From NCBI RefSeq assembly GCF_000421545.1, contig NZ_ATXF01000007.1, forward strand, positions 124,001 through 188,000: a DNA stretch of 64,000 nt, given 5' to 3'. This stretch comes from Agromyces italicus DSM 16388. Its GTDB lineage: Bacteria > Actinomycetota > Actinomycetes > Actinomycetales > Microbacteriaceae. Position numbers and translations under genes: made by a program. The notes under the pieces are model-generated. The model saw only the letters and a list, made by a program, of their open reading frames with translations, ran no database searches and had not been told where the DNA came from. Below, piece after piece: positions 1 to 9,389 of this stretch. Position 1 is the first letter of the stretch. The number at the start of each line of letters is the position of its first letter.

Positions 1-18
1 TGTTCCCCAGTCGATCAT
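1..18 (-). CDS. Start of next liv gene (probable LivM permease), partial
   Basis: Only the first six codons are inside the window (M-I-D-W-G-T); the gene runs off the left edge. The ATG at 18-16 is preceded on the minus strand by a GGAGG at ideal distance, and it begins 10 nt after the stop of the LivH-type permease. In liv operons the gene after livH is normally the second permease livM, so that is the expected identity. The sequence itself cannot show it. Confidence 0.5.
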
Positions 19-28
19 GTCCTGCCTC

Positions 29-1342
29 CTAACCGATCCGCTCTCGTCGACCCAGGATGCCCTGCGGCCGCAGCAGCAGTACGAGGATCAGCACCACGAG
101 CGCGGCGACGAACTTCATGTCGGCGGGCAGCCAGAGCGTCGAGAGTTCGACGAACACGCCCACGATGAGCGACCCGACGAGGGCGCCGAACGCGGTGCCC
201 AGACCGCCGAGGGTGACCGCGGCGAACACGAGCAGCAGGATCTGGAAGCCCATGTCCCAGCTCGCGCCAGGCCGGTAGTAGGCCCAGAGGATACCGCTGA
301 GCCCGGCGAGGGCGGAGCCGAGCACCCACACGATGCGGATGACGCGGTCGACGTCGATGCCGCTCGCGGAGGCGAGGCTCGGGTTGTCGGAGACCGCCCG
401 GGTGGCCTTGCCGATCCGGGTGCGGAGCAGGAGCCACGCGACGCCGAGCAGCACCACGATGCTGACCCCCATGCTCGCGAGGTCGATCCACGAGAGCGAG
501 ATCGGGCCGAGGTCGAGATCTCCCGGCGACGCCCCGGGCAGCTGCCGGGTGCGACCGCCGTAGAAGAACTGGTACGTGTACCGCATCGCGAGGGCGAGGC
601 CGATGCTCACGATCATGAGCTGGATCGTGCCGACGCCACGTCTGCGCAACGGCTTCCAGAGTGCGGCGTCGAGCGTCCAGCCGAGGGTCGCGCTCAACGC
701 GACGGCGACCAGGATCGCGAACCAGACCGGCACCAGCCCCGAGAACGTGAACGCCATCAGCGCGCCGAAGGTGATGAGCTCCGAGTGCGCGAAGTTGCTG
801 AGGCCGGTGGTGCCGTAGATCAGTGAGAGCCCGATCGCCGCGAGGGCGAGGAGCAACCCGAAGTTGAGACCGTTGACGAGCCGGTTGACGAGCTGGTCGA
901 AGAACGAGACCGTGACCCGCGTGCCCTCCCCGAGGAAGAAGTTCACCGACTTCGAGTTCGTGAGGCCGAACTCGGCCGTGCGGGGGTTCTGGCCCTCGGC
1001 GACGACCACACCGTCGGGCAGTGTGTCCTCGTCGAGTTCGATCGTGTACTCGATCTTCTCGGGCACGCCGACGCGCCACCTGCCCTCGGCGTCGCTTTCG
1101 GCGTCGGCCGAGAAGCCGCCGCCCTTGACGCTGATCTTCACGCCTTCGAGCGGCTCGCCGTCGAACTGCACATTTCCCGTGAAGGCGAACTCGTACTCCT
1201 CGGACTCCGCGGCCGTACTCCCATCCTCCGCCATCGCAGGGGACGCTGCGATGCCGGACAGAGTGAGTGCGGACAGAAGGAGTCCGAAGAGGAGAAGCCA
1301 CCTCCCGCGAGAGCGTGTCTGGGCTGATCTCGTGGGTTCCAC
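29..1342 (-). CDS. livH: Branched-chain amino acid ABC permease LivH with secreted N-terminal domain
   Basis: The C-terminal ~290 residues are a LivH-type inner-membrane permease: hydrophobic segments start near residue 160, with the family-typical run GLSLIYGTTGLSNFAHSE at about 171-188 and a closing LLLRPQGILG. It would pair with LivM and LivFG ATPases to import Leu/Ile/Val or related substrates. Unusually, the protein starts with a signal-peptide-like segment (arginine-rich n-region, hydrophobic core to about residue 33, likely cleavage after AMA at 36-38). A ~90-residue beta-rich, carboxypeptidase-regulatory/PEGA-like domain (about 50-125, VQFDGEPLEGVKISVKGG) follows before the first transport helix. 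I chose the GTG at 1342 because GGAGG lies 4 nt upstream and it gives a proper signal peptide; the frame is open further upstream to 1564. The livM start follows after 10 nt. Confidence 0.88.
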   Translation of the reverse strand: MEPTRSAQTRSRGRWLLLFGLLLSALTLSGIAASPAMAEDGSTAAESEEYEFAFTGNVQFDGEPLEGVKISVKGGGFSADAESDAEGRWRVGVPEKIEYTIELDEDTLPDGVVVAEGQNPRTAEFGLTNSKSVNFFLGEGTRVTVSFFDQLVNRLVNGLNFGLLLALAAIGLSLIYGTTGLSNFAHSELITFGALMAFTFSGLVPVWFAILVAVALSATLGWTLDAALWKPLRRRGVGTIQLMIVSIGLALAMRYTYQFFYGGRTRQLPGASPGDLDLGPISLSWIDLASMGVSIVVLLGVAWLLLRTRIGKATRAVSDNPSLASASGIDVDRVIRIVWVLGSALAGLSGILWAYYRPGASWDMGFQILLLVFAAVTLGGLGTAFGALVGSLIVGVFVELSTLWLPADMKFVAALVVLILVLLLRPQGILGRRERIG

Positions 1343-1395
1343 TGCACCTCCAAGGGGTCGCGGAGGCCTCGTGGACCTCCGGGACCGGTCCTTTC

Positions 1396-1454
1396 CCGTC
1401 GACGACGTCGTCGACGGTACGTGCCGATTATGTCTCATGTGTTTCGGACATGAG
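1396..1454. promoter_or_regulatory. Two palindromes in the livH-guaB divergent region
   Basis: A perfect 22-bp palindrome (arms CCGTCGACGAC, 1396-1406 and 1407-1417) lies 54 nt upstream of the livH start and overlaps a possible minus-strand -10 (TACCGT, 1419-1414). A second inverted repeat (CTCATGT 1434-1440, ACATGAG 1448-1454, 7-nt spacer) follows. Either could be an operator for the liv genes. No regulator is encoded nearby. Confidence 0.4.
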
Positions 1455-1490
1455 CACAACAAGCCCTCGATTGTTATCCGGGGAATGCCC

Positions 1491-3078
<1,588 letters not shown>

Positions 3079-3101
3079 CGGCTCGGCTGGAGCACCCGAC
3101 A

Positions 3102-3131
3102 CGGGCGGCACGACTTCGGTCGTGCCGCCCG
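3102..3131. terminator. Bidirectional terminator between guaB and the PatB-like gene
   Basis: A perfect 13-bp stem (CGGGCGGCACGAC / GTCGTGCCGCCCG) closes a TTCG tetraloop. It lies 23 nt after the guaB stop and 6 nt before the end of the convergent minus-strand gene, so it can serve both. Confidence 0.85.
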
Positions 3132-3137
3132 TTGCCG

Positions 3138-4295
3138 TCAGCGCCCCGCCGCGTCAGCCAGCCGGGTGACGGCCTCGCCGAGCACCTCGGGGGTGCACGC
3201 GAAGTTCAGGCGGGCGCGCCCGCGCCCGACCTCTGCGCCGAACATCGTGCCGACGCCGAGCGCGACCCGCGCGTGCTCGAGGGCGTGGGCGGCGGGGTCG
3301 TCGCCCCAGCCGAGGGCCGAGAGGTCGAGCCACGCGAGGTAGGTCGCGTCGGGGATGCGGTACCGCACGCCCGGGAGTTCGTCGGCGAGCAGTTCGGCGA
3401 GCAGTCGCCGGTTGTCGTCGAGGCTCGCGAGCACGCCGTCGAGCCAGTGCCCGCCCTCGCGGAACGCGGCCACCGAGGCGATCGAGCCGAACTGGCTCAT
3501 CCGCCACTCGACCTCGTACGGGAATGCGCGGCGCACGGCGTCGCCGCGGTCGGAGCCGGTGACGACCATCGCGGCCTTGAGCCCCGCGAGGTTGAACGCC
3601 TTCGAGGCCGCCGTCACCGTGACGCCGTGCTCGCGAGCGGCGTCGGAGACGGTGAGGAACGGCGTGTAGATCGAGCCGGGCTGCGAGAGCGGGCCGTGCA
3701 CCTCGTCGGACACGATCGTCGCACCGTGCTTCGCCGCGAGCTCGGCAAGCGCCGCGAGCTGCTCGCGGCTCGGCACGAGCCCGATCGGGTTGTGCGGATT
3801 GCAGAGCAGCATCGCCCTGGCGCCCCCCGCGAACGCGGCGTCGACGGCGCCGAGGTCGAGCGACCAGCCCTCGTCGATGCCACCGAGCATCGGCACGTCG
3901 ACGACCGTCGCTCCGGCCTCGGTCACGATGTCGAAGAACGGGGGGTAGATCGGCGGGGTGATCACGACGCCGTCACCCGGCTCGGTGACCCGCCTGAGCA
4001 CCTCGACGAGCCCCATCGCGACGTCGGCGGTGCACGTGATGCGCCCCGGGTCGACCTCCCAGCCGAAGCGCTCCGCGGCGAAGGGGGCGAAGGCCTCCGC
4101 CACCGCGCGGCTGCCCGCCGCGTAGCCCGTGTCGGAGCGGTCGACCGCGGCGTGCAGCGCGGCGGCGATGGGCTCCGCGAGCGGGTAGTCCATCTCGGCG
4201 ACCGGCAGCGGCAGCACGTCGGCGTCGTAGTGGCGCCACTTCTCGCTCGTACGGGTGCGGAGGACGTCGAGGGGCTCTGCGGCGATGCGATGCAT
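3138..4295 (-). CDS. MalY/PatB-type PLP-dependent aminotransferase / C-S lyase
   Basis: A class I/II fold-type I PLP enzyme of the MalY/PatB branch, which usually acts as a cystathionine beta-lyase-like C-S lyase in methionine/cysteine metabolism. Visible signatures are the N-terminal KWRHYDADVLPLPVAEMDYP, the CNPHNPIG box, DEVHGPL, and the PLP lysine in TAASKAFNLAGL (Lys232). Its 385 residues are the usual length. The ATG at 4295 has GGAAGC directly upstream and a possible -10 (CAAGCT) 12 nt before it. The gene stands alone between guaB (convergent) and the ABC-F gene (divergent). Substrate specificity cannot be read from sequence; a pure transaminase role is possible. Confidence 0.9.
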   Translation of the reverse strand: MHRIAAEPLDVLRTRTSEKWRHYDADVLPLPVAEMDYPLAEPIAAALHAAVDRSDTGYAAGSRAVAEAFAPFAAERFGWEVDPGRITCTADVAMGLVEVLRRVTEPGDGVVITPPIYPPFFDIVTEAGATVVDVPMLGGIDEGWSLDLGAVDAAFAGGARAMLLCNPHNPIGLVPSREQLAALAELAAKHGATIVSDEVHGPLSQPGSIYTPFLTVSDAAREHGVTVTAASKAFNLAGLKAAMVVTGSDRGDAVRRAFPYEVEWRMSQFGSIASVAAFREGGHWLDGVLASLDDNRRLLAELLADELPGVRYRIPDATYLAWLDLSALGWGDDPAAHALEHARVALGVGTMFGAEVGRGRARLNFACTPEVLGEAVTRLADAAGR

Positions 4296-4426
4296 GCTTC
4301 CAGCTTGCCGCAGAACGGGCGAGGGTGGCAGGGTCGGCGTCCACCTTGTATCCTGATCGGCTGCCCACCCGGGCGGCGCGACCGCGGGACACCCGAGACC
4401 GGTCGCGAACCGATCGGAACACCTTC

Positions 4427-6127
4427 ATGGGCTTCATCGACGTCAACGGCGTCTCCTTCTCGCTTCCCGACGGGCGGCCGCTGCTCGCCGATCTCGCATT
4501 CCGCGTCACCGACGGAGTGACGACGGCCCTGATCGGTGCCAACGGCGCGGGCAAAACGACGCTGCTGCGGATCATCCGCGGCGAACTCCGCCCCGATGAG
4601 GGGAGCGTGCAGCTCGACGGCGGACTCGGGGTCATGGACCAGTTCGTCGGCACCGGGCAGACGATCGACGGCGCGGATGCCACGGTCGCGGGCCTGCTCG
4701 TCTCGGTGGCGCCCGCACGCATCAGGTCCGCCGCGCTGGAGCTCGTGGCATCCGAGAACGCCCTCATCGAGCGCGACGACACCGTCGCGCAGATGCGGTA
4801 CGCGACCGCGCTCGCCGAGTACGCCGAAGCCGGGGGTTACCAGCAGGAGGTCGTCTGGGACCACTGCACCCTCGCGGCGCTCGGCATCCCGTTCGAACGT
4901 GCGAAGTGGCGCGAGCTCTCGACGCTCTCGGGCGGCGAGCAGAAGCGGCTCGCCCTCGAGGCGCTGCTGCGCGGGCCCGAGCAGGTGCTGCTGCTCGACG
5001 AACCCGACAACTCGCTCGATGTGCCCGGCAAGCGGTGGCTCGAGGAGCAGCTGCGGCAGACCCAGAAGACGGTGCTGCTCGTCTCGCACGACCGCGAGTT
5101 GCTCGCGCGCGCCGCCGATCGCATCGTCACGATCGAGCTCGGTGCGGCGGGCAACACCGCCTGGGTGCACGGCGGCAGCTTCGAGGGGTACCACGCGGCG
5201 CGCGACGACCGGTTCGCGCGACTCGACGAGCTGCGTCGCCGCTGGGACGAGCAGCACGCTGCGCTGAAGACCCTCGTGCAGACGATGAAGGTGAAGGCGA
5301 CGTACAACGACGGCATGGCCTCGCGGTACCAGGCCGCCGTGACCCGACTGCGCAAGTTCGAGGAGGCCGGCCCGCCGGAGGAGCGCCCGCCCGCGCAGGC
5401 GGTCTCGATGCGGTTGCGCGGTTCCCGCACCGGCAAGCGCTCGATCGTCTGCGAGGGGCTCGAACTCACGGGGCTCATGCGCCCGTTCGAGCTCGAGGTC
5501 TGGTACGGCGACCGCGTCGCGGTGCTCGGCTCGAACGGCTCGGGGAAGTCGCACTTCCTGCGGCTGCTGGCGGGTGGCGGCACCGAGCCCGACCGCACCC
5601 TCGGCCACGTGACGAGCGTGGGCGAGACGCTCGCACGGGTGCCGCACGAGGGGCGCGCGGTGCTCGGCGCGCGCGTCGTACCGGGGTGGTTCGCGCAGAA
5701 TCACGAGCATCCCGAGTTCAGGGGGCGCACGCTGCTCGACATCCTGCACCGCGGCGATGCGAACCGGGAGGGGATGGCCAGGGAGGCCGCGAGCTCGGCC
5801 CTCGACCGCTACGGGCTCGCGGGGGCGGCGCTGCAGAACTTCGAGCGGCTCTCCGGCGGTCAGCAGGCGCGCCTGCAGATCCTGCTGCTCGAACTCTCGG
5901 GGGCGACGCTGCTGCTGCTCGACGAGCCCACCGACAACCTCGACCTCGTCTCGGCGGAGGCACTCGAGGAGGCACTCGAGCGTTTCGACGGAACCGTGCT
6001 CGCCGTCACCCACGACCGCTGGTTCACCCGCAGCTTCGATCGCTTCGTCGTGTTCACCGCGTCGGGGGAGGTCGTCGAGGCGGATGCCCCGGTGTGGGAC
6101 GAGGGACGCGTCGCCCGGGTGCGCTGA
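4427..6127 (+). CDS. ABC-F family ATP-binding protein
   Basis: Two ABC ATPase domains in one soluble chain without membrane segments, as in ABC-F translation factors and ribosome-protection proteins. Domain 1 has GANGAGKTT, LSGGEQKRLAL and LLLDEPDNSLD. A charged linker of about 80 residues (KTLVQTMKVKATYNDGMASR region) follows. Domain 2 has GSNGSGKS, LSGGQQARLQI and LLLDEPTDNLD. I chose the ATG at 4427, which gives 566 residues starting MGFIDVNGVSF; the upstream frame to 4325 is arginine-rich and unlike the family. No strong ribosome binding site is visible. It may be a housekeeping ABC-F or an antibiotic-resistance ABC-F, which the sequence alone does not decide. Confidence 0.9.
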   Translation: MGFIDVNGVSFSLPDGRPLLADLAFRVTDGVTTALIGANGAGKTTLLRIIRGELRPDEGSVQLDGGLGVMDQFVGTGQTIDGADATVAGLLVSVAPARIRSAALELVASENALIERDDTVAQMRYATALAEYAEAGGYQQEVVWDHCTLAALGIPFERAKWRELSTLSGGEQKRLALEALLRGPEQVLLLDEPDNSLDVPGKRWLEEQLRQTQKTVLLVSHDRELLARAADRIVTIELGAAGNTAWVHGGSFEGYHAARDDRFARLDELRRRWDEQHAALKTLVQTMKVKATYNDGMASRYQAAVTRLRKFEEAGPPEERPPAQAVSMRLRGSRTGKRSIVCEGLELTGLMRPFELEVWYGDRVAVLGSNGSGKSHFLRLLAGGGTEPDRTLGHVTSVGETLARVPHEGRAVLGARVVPGWFAQNHEHPEFRGRTLLDILHRGDANREGMAREAASSALDRYGLAGAALQNFERLSGGQQARLQILLLELSGATLLLLDEPTDNLDLVSAEALEEALERFDGTVLAVTHDRWFTRSFDRFVVFTASGEVVEADAPVWDEGRVARVR

Positions 6128-6140
6128 CCCGACCCCTTTC

Positions 6141-6221
6141 GGGTTTACAGGACATTCGCCGATTTGCAGGACGGGTGGATGCACAAGGCGTCCTGCAAAC
6201 GCACCGATGTCCTGTAATCCC
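6141..6221. repeat. 81-bp nested inverted-repeat element, copy A
   Basis: Four related arms with an ACAGGAC/GCAGGAC core are arranged 1-2-2'-1': GGGTTTACAGGACAT (6141-6155), GATTTGCAGGAC (6161-6172), GTCCTGCAAAC (6190-6200), GTCCTGTAATCCC (6209-6221). Outer and inner arms pair into one long stem. The element starts 14 nt after the ABC-F stop and ends 30 nt before the guaB3 -10. An element of equal length and plan lies at 49606-49686. Confidence 0.8.
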
Positions 6222-6250
6222 GAGGAACCGGCCCGGTTGGGGCCGACCGA

Positions 6251-6256
6251 TAGGCT
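6251..6256 (+). promoter_or_regulatory. -10 box of guaB3, leaderless arrangement
   Basis: TAGGCT begins exactly 12 nt before the GTG start of guaB3 and no Shine-Dalgarno sequence lies between them, so the transcript should begin at the start codon. Confidence 0.6.
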
Positions 6257-6262
6257 GGGACG

Positions 6263-7387
6263 GTGAGCCAAGAGATCGAGATCGGCCGCTCCAAGCGGGG
6301 CCGGCGCGTATACGCATTCGACGACATCGCGATCGTGCCGAGCCGGCGCACCCGCGACCCCGAAGACGTCTCGGTCGGCTGGGCGATCGACGCCTACCAG
6401 TTCGACATCCCGTTCATCGCGGCGCCGATGGACTCGGTCGTCTCGCCGCAGACGGCGATCATGATGGGTGAGCTCGGCGGACTCGGCGTGCTCGACCTCG
6501 AAGGGCTGTGGACCCGCTACGACGACCCGGCCCCCGTGCTCGCCGAGATCCGCAGCCTCCCGGCCGACCGCGCGACCGAGCGCATGCAGCAGCTCTACTC
6601 CGAGCCGATCAAGCCCGAACTCGTCACGGCCCGTCTCGCCGAGATCCGCGCCGCCGGGGTCACCGTGGCCGCAGCCCTCTCGCCGCAGCGCACCCAGGAG
6701 CTCTACGAGACCGTCGTCGCCGCCGGCGTCGACCTCTTCGTGATCCGCGGCACCACGGTGTCGGCCGAGCACGTCTCGAAGAACCAGGAGCCGCTGAACC
6801 TCAAGAAGTTCATCTACGAGCTCGACGTGCCCGTGATCGTCGGCGGTGCCGCGACCTACACGGCGGCGCTCCACCTCATGCGCACGGGCGCGGCCGGCGT
6901 GCTCGTCGGCTTCGGAGGCGGCGCCGCCTCGACGACCCGCGCGACCCTCGGCATCCACGCCCCGATGGCGACCGCGGTCGCCGACGTCGCCGGGGCCCGC
7001 CGCGACTACCTCGACGAGTCGGGCGGCCGCTACGTGCACGTCATCGCCGACGGCGGCGTCGGCACCGGCGGCGACATCGTGAAGGCGATCGCCTGCGGCG
7101 CCGATGCGGTCATGCTCGGTGCGGCGCTCGCGCGCGCGACGGATGCCCCGGGCGGCGGCTACCACTGGGGCGCCGAAGCGCACCACCCGAAGCTCCCGCG
7201 CGGCCGACGCGTGCACGTCGGCCAGGTCGCACCGCTCGAAGAAGTGCTCTACGGGCCGGCCCCGGCCGCCGACGGCACCGCGAACCTCGTGGGTGCGCTG
7301 CGCCGCTCGATGGCGACGACGGGCTACTCCGACCTGAAGGAGTTCCAGCGCGTGGAGGTCATCGTGGAGCCGTACCTGGGGTCGTAG
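6263..7387 (+). CDS. guaB3: GuaB3 family IMP dehydrogenase-related protein
   Basis: An IMPDH/GMPR-fold barrel without CBS domains (374 residues), of the actinobacterial GuaB3 type. It opens IEIGRSKRGRRVYAFDDIAIVPSRR and keeps the phosphate-binding IADGGVGTGGDIVKAIACGADAVMLG. At the position of the IMPDH catalytic loop it reads GGGAASTTRATLG, so the cysteine found in GuaB (Cys312 in this window) is replaced by Ser223. Family function is debated (IMPDH-like or GMP-reductase-like). Without the cysteine, canonical IMPDH chemistry through a covalent E-XMP* is not expected. The start is GTG with a leaderless-type promoter. Confidence 0.9.
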   Translation: MSQEIEIGRSKRGRRVYAFDDIAIVPSRRTRDPEDVSVGWAIDAYQFDIPFIAAPMDSVVSPQTAIMMGELGGLGVLDLEGLWTRYDDPAPVLAEIRSLPADRATERMQQLYSEPIKPELVTARLAEIRAAGVTVAAALSPQRTQELYETVVAAGVDLFVIRGTTVSAEHVSKNQEPLNLKKFIYELDVPVIVGGAATYTAALHLMRTGAAGVLVGFGGGAASTTRATLGIHAPMATAVADVAGARRDYLDESGGRYVHVIADGGVGTGGDIVKAIACGADAVMLGAALARATDAPGGGYHWGAEAHHPKLPRGRRVHVGQVAPLEEVLYGPAPAADGTANLVGALRRSMATTGYSDLKEFQRVEVIVEPYLGS

Positions 7388-7529
7388 CACCGGCGCGGCT
7401 GCCCCGCGGGTCGCCGCCCTGCCGGATGCCGGTTCGTCGCCACCGGCTCTACTCGTTCGCCGGGGTCTCGGGTAGCGTGGAACCGGATCACGCGGCCCAG
7501 CCACGAGGCCGCGGGGATGGGGTGGCACG

Positions 7530-9260
7530 ATGGCTCGGAACAAGTCGGTGACGCGTTCGCAGAAGCTCGGACCCGAGGAACGCGCGGCCGCGATCGCCCG
7601 GCTCAAAGAGAAAGAACTCGACATCCTCGTCGTGGGCGGCGGAATCGTCGGCACGGGTGCCGCGCTCGACGCCGTCACCCGAGGGCTCTCGACCGGGCTG
7701 CTCGAGGCCCGCGACTGGGCCTCGGGCACGTCCAGCCGATCGTCGAAACTCGTGCACGGCGGCATCCGCTATCTCGAACAGCTCGACTTCCGCCTCGTGC
7801 GCGAGGCGCTCATCGAACGCGGGCTCCTGCTGCAACGCATCGCGCCGCACCTCGTGAAGCCCGTCAGGTTCCTCTATCCGCTCCAGAAGCGGGTCATCGA
7901 GCGTTTCTATGTCGGCGCCGGCATGCTGCTCTACGACATCTTCAGCTACACCGGCGGCCGGCCGCCGGGCGTGCCGCACCACCGGCATCTCTCGAAGCGG
8001 CAGGTGCAGCGTGCCATCCCCTCGCTCGCGCCGAACGCCCTCGTCGGCGGCCTCACGTACTACGACGCCCAGGTCGACGACGCCCGCTACGTGGCATCCC
8101 TCGCGAGAACCGCGAGCTTCTACGGCGCGCACGTCGCGAGCCGCGTGAAGGTCGACGGCTTCATCAAGGTGGGCGAGCGCGTCGTCGGGGTGACGGCGCA
8201 CGACCTCGAGACCGATGAGCACTTCGAGGTTCGCGCCAAGCAGGTCGTGAACGCGACCGGCGTCTGGACCGACGACACGCAGCGCATGGTCGGCGAACGC
8301 GGCACGTTCAAGGTGCGCGCGTCGAAGGGCATCCACCTCGTGGTGCCTCGCGACCGCATCCAGTCGGCGATGGGCATGATCTTCCGCACCGAGAAGAGCG
8401 TGCTGTTCGTCATTCCGTGGGGCCGTCACTGGCTCATCGGCACGACCGACACCGACTGGAACCTCGACAAGGCGCACCCGGCGGCGACCGCCGCCGACAT
8501 CGACTACCTGCTCGAACACGTCAACCGGGTGCTTTCGATCCCGCTCACGCGCGAAGACGTCGAGGGCGTGTACGCCGGGCTCCGGCCGCTCCTCGCCGGC
8601 GAGAGCGACCAGACCTCGAAGCTCTCGCGAGAGCACCTCGTCGCGCACACCGTGCCGGGGCTCGTCGTCATCGCGGGCGGGAAATGGACCACGTACCGGG
8701 TGATGGCGAAGGACGCGATCGACGCCGCCGTCGACGCGCTCGACGGCCGAGTCCCGCCGTCGACCACGCAGGACATCCCGCTCCTCGGTGCAGAGGGTTA
8801 TCAGGCCGCGTGGAACAAGCGCGGCAAGATCGCGCAGGCCTTCGACGTGCACAAGGTGCGCATCGAACACCTGCTGAACCGCTACGGCACGTTGACCGAT
8901 GAACTGCTCGACCTGATCCGCAGCGACCCGCGTCTCGGCGAACCGCTGCCGGGGGCCGACGACTACCTCGCCGCCGAGGTCGTGTACGCGGCCTCGCACG
9001 AGGGCGCGCTGCACCTCGACGACGTGCTCGCGCGGCGCACCCGCATCTCGATCGAGGCCTGGGATCGCGGGGTCTCGGCCGCGCCGGTCGCGGCGAAGCT
9101 GATGGGCGAGGTGCTCGGCTGGGATGCGGCGCGCGAGACGCTCGAGGTCGAGCGCTACCTCGAACGCGTCGCCGCCGAACGCGCCTCGCAGGAGCAGCCC
9201 GATGACGAATCGGCCGACCGGGTGCGGCTCGAGGCGCCTGACATCGTGAAGGTCGACTGA
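7530..9260 (+). CDS. glpD: FAD-dependent glycerol-3-phosphate dehydrogenase
   Basis: Oxidises sn-glycerol 3-phosphate to dihydroxyacetone phosphate at the membrane and passes electrons to quinone. The N-terminal FAD dinucleotide fold is GGGIVGTGAALDAVTRG near residue 32, followed by the family motifs ASGTSSRSSKLVHGGIRYLE and WGRHWLIGTTDTDW. The C-terminal DAO_C-like domain extends to a charged tail (576 residues, normal length). A possible -10 TAGCGT lies at 7473-7478. The gene stands alone; a glycerophosphodiester phosphodiesterase that could supply its substrate is encoded 5 kb downstream. A long hairpin follows the stop. Confidence 0.95.
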   Translation: MARNKSVTRSQKLGPEERAAAIARLKEKELDILVVGGGIVGTGAALDAVTRGLSTGLLEARDWASGTSSRSSKLVHGGIRYLEQLDFRLVREALIERGLLLQRIAPHLVKPVRFLYPLQKRVIERFYVGAGMLLYDIFSYTGGRPPGVPHHRHLSKRQVQRAIPSLAPNALVGGLTYYDAQVDDARYVASLARTASFYGAHVASRVKVDGFIKVGERVVGVTAHDLETDEHFEVRAKQVVNATGVWTDDTQRMVGERGTFKVRASKGIHLVVPRDRIQSAMGMIFRTEKSVLFVIPWGRHWLIGTTDTDWNLDKAHPAATAADIDYLLEHVNRVLSIPLTREDVEGVYAGLRPLLAGESDQTSKLSREHLVAHTVPGLVVIAGGKWTTYRVMAKDAIDAAVDALDGRVPPSTTQDIPLLGAEGYQAAWNKRGKIAQAFDVHKVRIEHLLNRYGTLTDELLDLIRSDPRLGEPLPGADDYLAAEVVYAASHEGALHLDDVLARRTRISIEAWDRGVSAAPVAAKLMGEVLGWDAARETLEVERYLERVAAERASQEQPDDESADRVRLEAPDIVKVD

Positions 9261-9274
9261 ACCCGGCAGCCCGA

Positions 9275-9337
9275 CCGAACCCCGTTCTCGTGCGTGAACC
9301 CGGTGCATCCGGGCCCATTCACGTGAACGGGGTTCGG
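9275..9337. repeat. Long intergenic hairpin after glpD
   Basis: Outer arms CCGAACCCCGTT (9275-9286) and AACGGGGTTCGG (9326-9337) pair perfectly. The inner parts CGTGCGTGAA and TTCACGTGAA continue the stem imperfectly and are nearly self-palindromic. It begins 14 nt after the glpD stop and likely ends its transcript. It has the same nested design as the other intergenic elements in this window. Confidence 0.65.
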
Positions 9338-9375
9338 TGGTGCTGGGGCCGAGGGCACGCACAGGTGGGGCCGGG

Positions 9376-9381
9376 TAGGCT
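9376..9381 (+). promoter_or_regulatory. -10 box of the SURF1 gene
   Basis: TAGGCT begins 14 nt before the GTG at 9390, with no ribosome binding site between, which suggests a leaderless or nearly leaderless mRNA. Confidence 0.5.
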
Positions 9382-9389
9382 TGTCCATC

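Noticed and set aside
3962-7765. Minus-strand open frame of 1267 codons
   Set aside because: It runs opposite to the ABC-F and GuaB3 genes, is Arg/Ala/Gly-rich with no motifs, and is an artefact of high GC and third-position bias.
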